A DNA stretch of 64,000 nt from Pseudorhodoferax sp. Leaf267 (GTDB lineage Bacteria > Pseudomonadota > Gammaproteobacteria > Burkholderiales > Burkholderiaceae_C), in NCBI RefSeq assembly GCF_001422405.1, contig NZ_LMMV01000023.1:187156-251155 (forward strand), read 5' to 3'. Shown here in pieces: positions 1 through 11,207 of the stretch. Under the pieces are notes generated by a model that was not told the DNA's origin, searched no databases, and saw nothing but the letters and a program-made list of their open reading frames with translations. A program made the translations under genes and the position numbers. Every line of letters begins with the position of its first letter. Position 1 is the first letter of the stretch.

Positions 1-506
1 CCGTCAACCGCGCCGGTTTCATGATCCACAGCGCCGTGCACGGCGCGCGCAGCGACCTGCGCTGCGTGATGCACACCCACACGCGCGCCGGCATGGCGGT
101 GTCGGCCATGCGGGACGGCCTGCTGCCGCTCACCCAGACGGCCATGCGCTTCTATGGCGCGGTGGGCTTTCACGACTACGAGCAGCCCACCGTGGACATG
201 GGCGAGCGCGAACGCATCGCGCGCGACCTGGGGCCGCACAGCACGCTGATCCTGCGCAACCACGGCCTGGTCGGCTGCGGCCCGACCGTGCAGGACGCGT
301 GGAACCTGATGTATTGGCTGGAGACCGCCTGCAAGGTGCAGGTCGACGTGCTGGCCAGCGGCGCCGCCATCAGCATGCCCAGCCCCGAGCTGGCCGCCAC
401 GATGGCCAAGCGCTACGGCCCCGAGGGAAAGATCAACTTCGCGCCGATGGAATGGCCTGCGCTGCTGCGCCAGCTGGACCGCGAAGACCCTTCCTACAAG
501 ACCTGA
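1..506 (+). CDS. Class II aldolase/adducin family protein, C-terminal part
   Basis: The gene enters from outside the window; the frame is open from base 3, so the true start is not visible. The visible part carries the HxH metal-ligand motif of class II aldolases (VMHTHTRAG, from codon 18 of the internal ATG at base 21) and the later NHGLVGCG segment that usually holds the third histidine. These enzymes are zinc-dependent and cleave or decarboxylate hydroxy acids or sugar phosphates. The family often sits with Bug/TTT receptors in Burkholderiales catabolic clusters, and such a receptor follows 25 bases downstream on the same strand. The substrate cannot be read from the sequence. Confidence 0.85.
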   Translation, partial: VNRAGFMIHSAVHGARSDLRCVMHTHTRAGMAVSAMRDGLLPLTQTAMRFYGAVGFHDYEQPTVDMGERERIARDLGPHSTLILRNHGLVGCGPTVQDAWNLMYWLETACKVQVDVLASGAAISMPSPELAATMAKRYGPEGKINFAPMEWPALLRQLDREDPSYKT

Positions 507-531
507 ACCGATCCGAAAAAAGGAGACAAGC

Positions 532-1509
532 ATGTTTTTCAAACCCCTCGCACTCGCCCTGGCCACCGTGGCAGCCCTCGTTGCACCGCTGGCCCGCGCG
601 CAGGACGCCTACCCGTCCAAGCCCGTGAAGATCGTCGTGCCCTACGCGCCCGGCGGGCCGAACGACATCGTGGCGCGGCTCATCGCGCAAAAGCTCGGCG
701 AGATCGAGAAGCAGTCGTTCATCGTCGAGAACAAGGCCGGTGGCGGCTCGAACATCGGCGCCGACTTCGTCGCCAGGGCGCCGGCAGACGGCTACACCTT
801 CCTGATCGTGGCCACGTCGCACGCGATCAACATGACGCTGTTCCCCAAGGAGCAGCTCAAGTACGACCTGCTCAAGGACTTGACGCCCGTCTCCATGGTC
901 ATGACCGGCCCGCTGGTGCTGGTGACGCGGCCCGACTTCGCGGCGAACAACTTGAAGGAGCTGGTGGCTGCCGCCAAGGCCAAGCCGGGCGAGCTGTCGT
1001 TCGCCTCGTCGGGCAACGGCTCGTCGACCCACCTGGGCGGTGAGATGCTGAACACCGCCGCCGGCATCAAGACCATCCACGTGCCCTACAAGGGCAGCGG
1101 CCCGGGCCTGACCGACGTGATGGGCGGGCAGACCACCTACATGCTGGACACCATGATCTCGGCCACGCCCTTCATCACGTCGGGCAAGCTCAAGGCCCTG
1201 GCCGTGACGGGCAAGAAGCGTTCACCCGTGCTGCCAAACGTGCCGACGGTGGCCGAGCAGGGCTACCCCGGCTTCGAGGCCGTCGCCTTCATCGGGATGA
1301 TGGCGCCCGCCGCCACACCCAAGGCCATCGTCGACAGGATCAGCGGCGACATGCAGAAGGTGCTGGCCATGCCCGACATCCGGGACAAGCTGGCCGCCCA
1401 GGGCTTCACCGCGGAATGGATGGCGCCTGCCGACTTCGGCAGCCATCTGCAGAAAGAGGTGCCCAAGTGGGGCGCCATCGTGAAGGGCAGCAACGTCAAG
1501 CTCGACTGA
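532..1509 (+). CDS. Bug-family tripartite tricarboxylate transporter substrate-binding protein
   Basis: A 325-residue periplasmic receptor. It has an N-terminal signal peptide ending near ARAQ and then the Bug hallmark YPSKPVKIVVPYAPGG with the carboxylate-binding loop PGGPNDIVARLIAQ. It also has the conserved AKPGELSFASSGNGSS and HVPYKGSGPGLTDVMGGQ segments. Bug proteins capture carboxylates for TctAB permeases, but no tctA or tctB gene is visible here, so it is an orphan receptor or works with a distant permease. An AGGAG-like site precedes the ATG. It follows the aldolase gene closely and probably shares its transcript. Its 3' end faces a LysR gene 32 bases away. Confidence 0.93.
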   Translation: MFFKPLALALATVAALVAPLARAQDAYPSKPVKIVVPYAPGGPNDIVARLIAQKLGEIEKQSFIVENKAGGGSNIGADFVARAPADGYTFLIVATSHAINMTLFPKEQLKYDLLKDLTPVSMVMTGPLVLVTRPDFAANNLKELVAAAKAKPGELSFASSGNGSSTHLGGEMLNTAAGIKTIHVPYKGSGPGLTDVMGGQTTYMLDTMISATPFITSGKLKALAVTGKKRSPVLPNVPTVAEQGYPGFEAVAFIGMMAPAATPKAIVDRISGDMQKVLAMPDIRDKLAAQGFTAEWMAPADFGSHLQKEVPKWGAIVKGSNVKLD

Positions 1510-1541
1510 TCTGGCAGCGCGCGCCCGCGGCCTGCACGGCT

Positions 1542-2477
1542 TCAGGCCGCGTTGGCCGTTTCGGCGTCCTGCACCCAGCTCGCCGAGCGCCCGATGCTGT
1601 CCAGCAGATGCTGCGTGAAGGCACGCGTCTTGGTGTTGGCGCGCGGCGCAGTGCGCAGCAGGAAGATGCCCGTGGCGTCCAGCGGCGGCGCGCCCTCCAG
1701 GTCCAGCGCCACCAGCTTGCCGGCAGCCAGGTCTTCGCCGATCGCCCAGTTCGGCATCAGCGCGATGCCCAGGCCCTGCGCGGCCGACAGCCGCCGCGCA
1801 TCGCAGTCGTCGCACTCGAAGGCGAACTGCTCGGGCATCCAGGCCTGCGGCCCGGCCAGCTCGCGCCAGCCGCGCGTGCTGGTGCTGTGCTGGCGGTCGA
1901 TCAGCCGGTGCCGCGCCAGGTCGTCGAAGTGCGTGGGGCGCCCGTAGCGCTGCAGGTAGGCCGGTGAGGCGCCGATGATGTAGCGCTGGTTGCCGATGCG
2001 CTGGCCCACCAGGCTGCTGTCGGGTTGCTGGCCCAGGCGGATCACCAGGTCGAAGCGCTCCAGCACGGCGTCGACCGTGCGCTCGGTCAGCTCCAGTTCC
2101 ACGCTCAGCTGCGGGTGCTTCTCGAACAGCGTGCCCAGGTGCGGCACCACATGGCGCCGCCCGAAGGCCGGCACGCAGCTCACGCGCAACACGCCCTGCA
2201 CCGTCTGCTCGGCCGACACCACCTCGCTGCGCACCACGCGCATGTCGTGCAGGATCTTCACGGCCCGGTCGAACAGCAGGCTGCCCGCATCGGTCATCAC
2301 CAGCGCGCGCGTGGAGCGCGTGAACAGCGCGACCTTGAGGTCGTCCTCCAGCGCGTCGATCTGGCGCGCCACCGACGAGGCCACCAGGCCCTTGCGCCGC
2401 GCCACGGCCGAGAAGCTGCGGGCCTGGGCCACGTCCACGAACATCGCAAGGTTCTCGGCGAACTTGATCGATTCCAT
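1542..2477 (-). CDS. LysR-family transcriptional regulator
   Basis: 311 residues. The start is placed at the ATG giving MESIKFAENLAMFVDVAQ, because the open frame further upstream lacks LysR similarity. The N-terminal winged helix-turn-helix covers about residues 5-65 (RSFSAVARRKGLVASSVAR is the HTH core). It is followed by a periplasmic-binding-protein-like effector domain. The gene is divergent from the Bug receptor at 2578 with 100 bases between the starts, the classical LysR arrangement. It therefore probably controls the 2578-7040 operon in response to a pathway intermediate. Effector and operator are not identifiable with confidence. Confidence 0.92.
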   Translation of the reverse strand: MESIKFAENLAMFVDVAQARSFSAVARRKGLVASSVARQIDALEDDLKVALFTRSTRALVMTDAGSLLFDRAVKILHDMRVVRSEVVSAEQTVQGVLRVSCVPAFGRRHVVPHLGTLFEKHPQLSVELELTERTVDAVLERFDLVIRLGQQPDSSLVGQRIGNQRYIIGASPAYLQRYGRPTHFDDLARHRLIDRQHSTSTRGWRELAGPQAWMPEQFAFECDDCDARRLSAAQGLGIALMPNWAIGEDLAAGKLVALDLEGAPPLDATGIFLLRTAPRANTKTRAFTQHLLDSIGRSASWVQDAETANAA

Positions 2478-2577
2478 CTGTGCAACCTGCGCAAAGGCGT
2501 TTGGCAACTGGCGGTGATTCCATCGCCGGGGCGCAAACCATACCATCCGCCCACCGACCCTACAAGGAGACAAAGCG

Positions 2578-3594
2578 ATGCCCGCAACCACCACCGCGCC
2601 GCCCGGCGCCACCCACCAGACGCCACAGGCGCGGGCCTCGCGGCGCCGGTTCGGCCTGGGCCTTGCGCTGTATGTTGCGTTGCCGGGCCTGGCGATGGCG
2701 CAGGACTTCCCGAGCAGGAACGTCACGCTGGTCGTGCCGTTCGCGGCCGGCGGCACGGTGGACAAGGTGGCGCGGCAGATCCAGGAGCCGCTGCGCGCCC
2801 GGCTCGGCCAGCCGCTGATCATCGAGAACAAGGGCGGCGCGGGCGGCACCATCGGCATGGCCGCCGTGGCCAAGGCCGCGCCCGACGGCTACACCGTGGC
2901 GCTGGTGTTCGACTCCTACGCCACCGAGCAGCACATCTACCCCCGGCTTCCCTACAACACGCTGCGCGACCTCACGGGCGTCTCGTACGTGGCGCGCTCG
3001 CCCATGGTGCTGGTGGTGCCGGCCGCGTCGCCCTACAGGACGCTGCAAGACTACGTGGCCGCCGCCAAGAAGCCGGGCGCCGTGTCGTTCGCGTCGGTCG
3101 GCGCGGGTAGCTCCAACCACCTGGCGGCCGAGCTGTTCCACGAGACGGCAGGCACCAGCGGCACGCACGTGCCGTTCAAGGGCGGCGGCCCGGCCATCAC
3201 CGACCTGCTGGGCGGCCATGTCGATTCGATGATCGCCAGCCTGCCGCTGGTGCTGCCCCAGGTGCAGGGCGGCAAGCTGCGCGCGCTGGCCATCACCTCA
3301 GCGAAGCGCGCCGCCGCGCTGCCCGATGTGCCCACTGTGGCCGAGACCTACAAGGGCTTCGAGGTCTATTCCTGGGTCGGCATGGTGGCGCCTGCCAGGA
3401 CACCGGTGCCGGTGCTCGACCGGCTGGCTGCCGACATGACGGCCACCTTGCAGAGCCCCGAGGTGGCCAAGCGCTTCGCCGAAGGCGGCTTCGAGGTGGT
3501 GGCCGGCTCGCGCGAGCAGATGAACCAGCTCGTCAAGGCCGAGAGCGAACGCTGGGGCCGCGTGATCAAGGCCCGCAACATCGTCGCGGAATGA
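2578..3594 (+). CDS. Bug-family tripartite tricarboxylate transporter substrate-binding protein
   Basis: 338 residues, first gene of a co-directional run reaching 7040. There is a long N-terminal region before the signal peptide (cleavage near AMAQ), then FPSRNVTLVVPFAAGGTVDK and the family's conserved AKKPGAVSFASVGAGSSN and THVPFKGGGPAITDLLGGH blocks. An AAGGAG ribosome site lies about 9 bases before the ATG. Its TGA overlaps the ATG of the maleylacetate reductase gene by four bases (ATGA). This suggests the receptor imports, or senses, a compound degraded by that enzyme set. No membrane permease is encoded nearby. Confidence 0.93.
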   Translation: MPATTTAPPGATHQTPQARASRRRFGLGLALYVALPGLAMAQDFPSRNVTLVVPFAAGGTVDKVARQIQEPLRARLGQPLIIENKGGAGGTIGMAAVAKAAPDGYTVALVFDSYATEQHIYPRLPYNTLRDLTGVSYVARSPMVLVVPAASPYRTLQDYVAAAKKPGAVSFASVGAGSSNHLAAELFHETAGTSGTHVPFKGGGPAITDLLGGHVDSMIASLPLVLPQVQGGKLRALAITSAKRAAALPDVPTVAETYKGFEVYSWVGMVAPARTPVPVLDRLAADMTATLQSPEVAKRFAEGGFEVVAGSREQMNQLVKAESERWGRVIKARNIVAE

Positions 3595-4661
3595 CCGCCA
3601 TGCAGAACTTCACCTTCGTGAGCCGCGCGCAGCGCGTGCTGTTCGGCGCCGGCACGCTGCAGCAGACCGCGGCCGAGCTCGACGCCATCGGTGCGCGCAA
3701 GGCCATCGTGCTGTGCACGCCGCAGCAGCGGGCGCAGGCCGAGCAGGTGGCCGACCTGCTGGGCGCGCGCGCCGCGGGCATCTTCGACGGCGCCGTGATG
3801 CACGTGCCCATCGAGACGGCCCGCGAGGCGCGGCGCTTTGCCGCGCAGCAGGGCGCGGACTGCGCGGTCGCCATCGGCGGCGGCTCCACCATCGGCCTGG
3901 GCAAGGCCATTGCCTTCGACTCGGGCCTGCCGATCCTGGCCATCCCCACCACCTACGCCGGCTCAGAGATGACGCCCATCTACGGCCTGACGGAGGCCGG
4001 CCTCAAGCGCACCGGGCGCGACCTGCGCGTGCTGCCGCGCACGGTGATCTACGACCCGCAACTGTCGCTGGGGTTGCCGGTGCGCATGTCGGTGGTGAGC
4101 GGCATCAACGCCATCGCCCATGCGGCCGAGGGGCTGTACGCGGCCGACGGCAACCCGGTGATGAACCTGATGGCCGAGGAAGGCATTGCCGCGCTCGGCC
4201 GCGCGCTGCCGGCCATCGGTCGCGATGCCGGCGACGTGCAGGCGCGCGCCGATGCGCTGTACGGCACCTGGCTGTGCGGCTCGGTGCTGGGCAGCGTGGG
4301 CATGGGCCTGCACCACAAGCTGTGCCACACGCTGGGCGGCAGCTTCAACCTGCCGCATGCCGAGACGCACACCATCGTGCTGCCGCACGCACTGGCCTAC
4401 AACGCCGCGGCCGCGCCCGAGGCCATGCAGCGCATCGCGCGCGCGCTGGGCGGCACGTATGCCGCGCAGGCCGTGTACGCCCTGGCCTGCGACAACGGCG
4501 CGCCGCTGGCCTTGAAGGACATCGGCCTGCAGGCCGCCGACCTGGACCGCGCCTGCGCCATCGCGCTCGAGAACGAATACCCCAACCCGCGTCCCATCGA
4601 GGCCCGGGCCCTGCGCCAACTGCTGCAGAACGCATACGACGGCGTGCCGCCGGCGGCCTGA
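3591..4661 (+). CDS. Maleylacetate reductase (iron-containing alcohol dehydrogenase family)
   Basis: 356 residues. It resembles maleylacetate reductases, which reduce maleylacetate to 3-oxoadipate with NAD(P)H in the lower pathways of hydroxyquinol, resorcinol and chlorocatechol breakdown. Visible family features are FGAGTL near the N-terminus, the nucleotide-binding AIGGGSTIGLGKAIA block, PTTYAGSEMTPIYG, and the metal-region histidines in GLHHKLCHTLGGSFNLPHA. An internal ATG nine bases downstream (MQNFTF) is an alternative start. The neighbours make 3-oxoadipyl-CoA formation the obvious next step. No hydroxyquinol 1,2-dioxygenase is in the window, so maleylacetate must come from elsewhere. 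Confidence 0.9.
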   Translation: MTAMQNFTFVSRAQRVLFGAGTLQQTAAELDAIGARKAIVLCTPQQRAQAEQVADLLGARAAGIFDGAVMHVPIETAREARRFAAQQGADCAVAIGGGSTIGLGKAIAFDSGLPILAIPTTYAGSEMTPIYGLTEAGLKRTGRDLRVLPRTVIYDPQLSLGLPVRMSVVSGINAIAHAAEGLYAADGNPVMNLMAEEGIAALGRALPAIGRDAGDVQARADALYGTWLCGSVLGSVGMGLHHKLCHTLGGSFNLPHAETHTIVLPHALAYNAAAAPEAMQRIARALGGTYAAQAVYALACDNGAPLALKDIGLQAADLDRACAIALENEYPNPRPIEARALRQLLQNAYDGVPPAA

Positions 4662-4691
4662 GCCCCTCACCCTGACAGACGGAGACATTCC

Positions 4692-5648
4692 ATGCACCAC
4701 AGAGTCTTGTGGCAGGCGCTCGCCTGCGCGTTCATCGGCCGCGCTGCGTACGCGCAGGCCCCCAATCCGGGCACCAGCGTGCGCGCGGTCGTGGTCGCGC
4801 AGCAGTCTGCGCCCTCGTTTCTGGAAAGCATCGCAGTCGGCCCCGACAACGCGCTGTACGTGACCGATTTCCAGGGCCGGCAGATCCTGCGCTATGCCGA
4901 CGACAAGGGCTTCGCCGTGGTGGCCCGCCTGGACGTGCACCCCTGGGGCATGGTGTTCGACAGCGACGGCACGTTGTACTTCGGCGCGGCCGACCGCGGC
5001 ATCAGCGACAAGACCTCACCGCCCACGCAATGGGTTTACCGGATGTCGCGCGGCCAGGCGCCAGAGCGGCTGCTCAAGATCGAAGACGCCAAAGCCCTCA
5101 ACGGCATGACGCTGCTGGCACCCGGCCGGTTGCTGCTGGCCGATGGCCGGGGCGGCACGGTCTGGCACCTGGACGTGCGCAGCCAGGCGGTCTCGCGCTG
5201 GCTGCAGGACGAGGCGCTCGACGTGCCAGCCGGCTTTGCGCTGCCCACGCCGGCGGCCAACGGGCTGAAGATCCACGCCGGGCATCTCTACATCTCCAAC
5301 ACGGCGCGCGCCACGATGCTGCGCGTGCCGATCGGCGCCGACCTGGCGCGGGCCGGCGCGGTGGAAGTGTTCGCGCAGCCGGTGCGTGCCGACGACTTCG
5401 TGTTTTCTCCGCTCGGCAACCTCTACTACACGACGCACCGCAAGGAGATCATGAAGATCACGCCGGCCCGTGTGGTGTCCGAGGTGCCCGGCATCGGGCC
5501 GGAGCTGGTCGGCAGCACGGCGCTGGCCTGGCGCGCGGGCGATGACGGCCCGTTCGCCATCAACGATGGTGGCTTCATCGCGCACCACTGGTATGGCGGC
5601 CCGGCGCCCGCGGCATCGAACCTCGTGCGCCTGCACGGGCTGGACTGA
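4692..5648 (+). CDS. SMP-30/gluconolactonase-like beta-propeller hydrolase, exported
   Basis: 318 residues with an N-terminal signal peptide (cleavage around AYAQ at residues 19-22). The rest reads as a six-bladed propeller of the SMP-30/gluconolactonase/strictosidine-synthase type. Examples are SIAVGPDNALYVTDFQGRQI near residues 45-65 and FSPLGNLYYTT near residue 235. Members hydrolyse lactones with a divalent metal. It sits between maleylacetate reductase and the CoA-transferase genes, so a lactone precursor of the pathway is a reasonable but unproven substrate. The predicted export argues against acting on cytoplasmic maleylacetate-pathway intermediates. An AGACGGAGAC-like site precedes the ATG. 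Confidence 0.75.
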   Translation: MHHRVLWQALACAFIGRAAYAQAPNPGTSVRAVVVAQQSAPSFLESIAVGPDNALYVTDFQGRQILRYADDKGFAVVARLDVHPWGMVFDSDGTLYFGAADRGISDKTSPPTQWVYRMSRGQAPERLLKIEDAKALNGMTLLAPGRLLLADGRGGTVWHLDVRSQAVSRWLQDEALDVPAGFALPTPAANGLKIHAGHLYISNTARATMLRVPIGADLARAGAVEVFAQPVRADDFVFSPLGNLYYTTHRKEIMKITPARVVSEVPGIGPELVGSTALAWRAGDDGPFAINDGGFIAHHWYGGPAPAASNLVRLHGLD

Positions 5649-5664
5649 ACAGGAGGGCACTCAC

Positions 5665-6381
5665 ATGATCAACAAAATCGCAGCCTCCATCGGCGAGGCG
5701 CTGGCCGGCATCGCAGATGGCGCCACCGTGCTGATCGGCGGCTTCGGCACGGCCGGGGTGCCCAACGAGCTCATCGGCGGCCTGATCGAGCAGGGTGCGC
5801 GTGAGCTCACCGTGGTCAACAACAACGCCGGCAACGGCGACACCGGCCTGGCCGCGCTGCTGCAGGCCGGGCGCGTGCGCAAGATCATCTGCAGCTTCCC
5901 GCGCCAGGCGGACTCGCAGGTGTTCGATGCGCTGTACCGCGCCGGCCGGGTCGAGCTGGAGCTCGTGCCGCAGGGCAACCTGGCCGAGCGCCTGCGCGCG
6001 GCCGGGGCCGGCATCGGCGCCTTCTTCACGCCCACCGGCTACGGCACGCCGCTGGCCCTGAACGCCGACGGCAGCGCGAAGGAAACGCGCGTCATCGACG
6101 GCAAGCCCTACGTGCTGGAGCTGCCCATCCACGGCGACGTGGCGCTCATCAAGGCCGAGTGCGGCGACCGCTGGGGCAACCTGGTCTACCGCAAGGCCGC
6201 GCGCAACTTCGGGCCGGTCATGGCCATGGCCGCGCGGCGCACGGTGGCCACGGTGCACCGCACGGTGGAATGCGGCGAGCTGGACCCGGAGGCCATCGTC
6301 ACGCCGGGCATCCATGTGACGCGCATCGTCCAGATCGGCCATGCGGCCACCCAGGCCGGTGGCTTGCGGCAAGCCGCATGA
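5665..6381 (+). CDS. 3-oxoacid/3-oxoadipate CoA-transferase, subunit A
   Basis: 238 residues. The start is placed at the ATG following a strong AGGAGG site; the longer upstream open frame overlaps the propeller gene and is not coding. It carries the subunit A signature GATVLIGGFGTAGVPNELI and the later PTGYGTPLA segment. With subunit B it moves CoA from succinyl-CoA to a 3-oxo acid. Because maleylacetate reductase lies just upstream, 3-oxoadipate is the likeliest acceptor (PcaI-like), although acetoacetate-type transferases look similar. Its stop lies 14 bases before the preferred start of the partner gene. Confidence 0.92.
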   Translation: MINKIAASIGEALAGIADGATVLIGGFGTAGVPNELIGGLIEQGARELTVVNNNAGNGDTGLAALLQAGRVRKIICSFPRQADSQVFDALYRAGRVELELVPQGNLAERLRAAGAGIGAFFTPTGYGTPLALNADGSAKETRVIDGKPYVLELPIHGDVALIKAECGDRWGNLVYRKAARNFGPVMAMAARRTVATVHRTVECGELDPEAIVTPGIHVTRIVQIGHAATQAGGLRQAA

Positions 6382-6395
6382 AGGGGATTGCAGCC

Positions 6396-7040
6396 ATGGC
6401 CCACTACCAACCCCGCACCAAGGACGCACTGGCCCGCCGCGTCGCGCAGGACATCCACGACGGCGCCTACGTGAACCTGGGCATCGGCATGCCGACCTGC
6501 GTGGCCAACCACATCCCGCCCGACATCGAGGTGGTGCTGCACAGCGAGAACGGCATCCTGGGCATGGGCCCGGCGCCGGCTGCCGGAGACGAAGACTACG
6601 ACCTCATCAACGCCGGCAAGCAGCCCGTCACGCTGCTGCCGGGCGGCGCCTATTTCCACCACGCCGACAGCTTCGCGATGATGCGCGGCGGGCATCTGGA
6701 CATCTGCGTGCTGGGTGCGTTCCAGGTCAGTGCCACCGGCGACCTGGCCAACTGGAGCACCGGCGAGCCCGGCTCCATCCCCGCCGTGGGCGGCGCGATG
6801 GACCTGGCCATCGGTGCCAGGCAGACCTGGGTGATGATGGACCTGCTCACCAAGCAGGGGCACAGCAAGATCGTCGAGGCCTGCGCCTACCCGCTGACCG
6901 GCATCGGCTGCGTCAAGCGCATCTACACCGACCTGGCCACGCTGGCGTGCACGCCGCAGGGGTTGCGGTTGGTGGACAGGGTGGAGGGGCTGTCGCATGC
7001 GGAGTTGGAGGAGTTGGTGGGCTTGGTCATCGCGGTGTGA
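6396..7040 (+). CDS. 3-oxoacid/3-oxoadipate CoA-transferase, subunit B
   Basis: 214 residues. It contains the catalytic-glutamate motif of subunit B (HSENGILGMGP, residue region 48-58) and the conserved KQPVTLLPGGAYFHH and IPAVGGAMDLAIGA segments. The start MAHYQPRTKDALARR is preferred because an AAGGGG site lies upstream of it. An ATG at 6378 overlapping the subunit A stop (ATGA) would add six residues. The CoA-thioester product would need a thiolase that is not in this window. It is the last gene of the run that begins at 2578; about 160 bases without any recognisable feature follow. Confidence 0.92.
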   Translation: MAHYQPRTKDALARRVAQDIHDGAYVNLGIGMPTCVANHIPPDIEVVLHSENGILGMGPAPAAGDEDYDLINAGKQPVTLLPGGAYFHHADSFAMMRGGHLDICVLGAFQVSATGDLANWSTGEPGSIPAVGGAMDLAIGARQTWVMMDLLTKQGHSKIVEACAYPLTGIGCVKRIYTDLATLACTPQGLRLVDRVEGLSHAELEELVGLVIAV

Positions 7041-7203
7041 GCAGTTGCTGATCGCGCAGAAGTGCGCGGGCGCAGGGCGCGGCGGAGTTGAAAACGCTGC
7101 TGCGGCCGAAGCGGAAAGTGCGGCAAACTCGACACGCGAATCACGAATGCCGCGCTGCCCGCGACTGACGTTTTCGCGTTCTCAAGACTGCTGCCCTGAA
7201 CGC

Positions 7204-8846
7204 ATGACCCTCGAAGACCAGCACACCGACCGCAAGTCCTTGCGCACCGTCAGTGGCAAGACGGCTGACTGGGCTGCGCTGGCGCAAGACGCGGTTTGCT
7301 TTGCCAACGGCGCGGGCGGCCGCCTGCTGATCGGCATCGAAGACGGCGAAACCTTGCCACCGCCCGGCCAAACGGTGGCGCCCGAGCTGCTGGACCGGTT
7401 GCGCAAACGCATCGGCGAGCTGACGGTCAATGTGCAAGCCCTGCCCAGCCTGCGGCGCGCGGCCAACGGCGGGGTATTTATCGAACTCGTGATCGAACGC
7501 TCGGGCGCCGTGGCGTCCACGCGCGACGGCCGCTACTTCCTGCGTGTGGGCGACACCTGCCAGCCGGTGCTGGGCGACGACGGCTGCGCCTGGCCAACGA
7601 GCGGCCGGGCCGGCCCTGGGAGGCGATGGACAGCGGCGCGGCGCGCGGTGCGACCGATGCCGACAAGCTGGCCCGCTTCGTTGCCGGCATCCGTGCATCG
7701 GACCGTGTGAAGGATTCGGTGCGCGAGAAGACGCCTAGTGAGTTGCTGACCCACTATGGCCTGGCGCAGGGCCGCCACCTCACCCGCCTGGGCGTGCTGC
7801 TGCTGGGCCGCACCGAAGACCGTCGCGCGCTCGGCACGGCGCCACTGGTACAAGCCATCAAGTACGACGAACAGGCCCAGAAGATCAACAAGTGGACGTG
7901 GGACGACCACACCTTGTCGCCGGTCGAGCTGGTCGACGCCATCTGGCGCGAGCTGCCCGACTTTCGCGAGAGCTACGAGGTGGCAGAAGGCATGTTCCGC
8001 CGCAGCGTGCCGGCTTATGACGAGAAGGTGGTGCGTGAGTTGCTGGTCAATGCGCTGGTGCACCGGCCCTACACGCAGCAGGGCGACATCTACCTGAACC
8101 TGCACCCCGAACGCCTGGAGGTGGTGAACCCCGGGCGTCTGCCGCTGGGCGTGGCGCCGCGCAACATGCTGCACGCCAGCCGGCGCCGCAACGAGGCGAT
8201 GGCGCGGGTGTTCCATGACTTGGGGATGATGGAGCGGGAGGGCAGTGGCATCGACTTGGTCTACGACCGGCTGCTGTCACTGGGGCGGCCGGCGCCGGTG
8301 CTAGACGAAGGCACTGACCGCGTGCGCATGACCATCCAGCGGCGCATCGCCAAACCGGAGGTGATGCAATTGCTGAGCGAAGCCGACGCGCGCTTTGAGC
8401 TCACCCAGCGCGAGCGCATCACGCTGGGCGTTCTGGCGCAGACCGAGGGCCTGACAGCACGCGAACTGGCCGCCCAGCTCGAAACCGATGGCAGCGAGGC
8501 GCTGGCGGTGTGGCTGGGTCAGCTGCTGCGCAGCGGCCTGGTGCTGAGCGCTGGCCAGACTTCCGGCAAACGCTATTTCGTGGCGCCCGACTGGCTGCGC
8601 GGCGCTCGGCTGGACCGGCAGACCACGCGCAGCCGCGTGGCGCCCCACCGGCTGCGGGCGTTGATCCTCGAAGACCTGCAGAGGTACCCGGATTCGTCGT
8701 CCAGCGATGTGAACCGACGCATCGGTGCCGAGGTGTCGGCCAAGACCGTCAAGCGCGCACTCGATGAACTGGTGGCTACCGGCAGCGTGCGGCTGGCTGG
8801 TGGGCGCCGATGGAGGCGCTACAGCCTTGCAGTGCCTTCGGCATAA
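7204..8846 (+). pseudogene. AlbA_2 (Schlafen-type) domain ATP-binding regulator, broken by a -1 frameshift
   Basis: The reading starts at the ATG of MTLEDQHTDRKSLRTVSG. The AlbA_2 domain is clear (VCFANGAGGRLLIGIEDG, then RYFLRVGDTCQPVLGDD). After that the frame is lost and the rest continues in the next frame from about LRLANERPGRPWEAMDSG to the stop at 8846. The second part has the C-terminal ATPase-like and winged-helix segments of these regulators (LVNALVHRPYTQQGDIYL, GMMEREGSGIDLVYDRLL). Only two bases separate the GACGAC (7576-7581) and CTGCGC (7584) codons where three are expected. The lesion is therefore one missing base at about 7582. Repaired, the protein would be about 547 residues. 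Such proteins are often transcriptional regulators or sit near toxin-antitoxin genes. The lesion may be a real mutation or a sequencing error. Confidence 0.85.
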
Positions 8847-8981
8847 AGGATAAATGCGCGCAAAGTTTGCCAAGCGGCTTGGCTCACTAACCGTTGGATT
8901 TCGTCAAGTGGCTGATTCGTAAGGATTTCATAAAGGCCAATTGCTTGGCTTTGTCCTTTACGCCAGCATCTTTGTCCTTTA
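8844..8981. repeat. Three copies of an 11-bp AT-rich motif between convergent genes
   Basis: TTTGTCCTTTA occurs at 8950-8960 and again at 8971-8981, 21 bases apart (two helical turns). A third copy in the opposite orientation with one mismatch (TAAAGGATAAA) lies at 8844-8854, over the stop codon of the AlbA_2 gene. The 150 bases between the two convergent genes are otherwise without a recognisable gene and are clearly AT-richer than their surroundings. Helically phased direct repeats can be protein-binding sites, but the position downstream of both genes gives no promoter role. Nothing further can be claimed. Confidence 0.45.
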
Positions 8982-8996
8982 GAGATCTCCCGCCCT

Positions 8997-11072
<2,076 letters not shown>

Positions 11073-11207
11073 GGCGCGCGATCCTTTGTCATGGGGCCGG
11101 GGCGGGCCCGGCTCGGGTCGATTCTGCCGCCGTTTGTCGGGCGGGCGCGTCGGCGATCATGTGCGCCAGGGTTTGCCGTTTTCCAACCACTTCACGAGGA
11201 CATCACC

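Noticed and set aside
2481-2493. TGCAACCTGCGCA, a T-N11-A site with TGC/GCA arms four bases upstream of the LysR start
   Set aside because: It fits the loose LysR rule, but such sites occur by chance often in this DNA, and it lies too near the LysR start codon to be convincing for the divergent operon.
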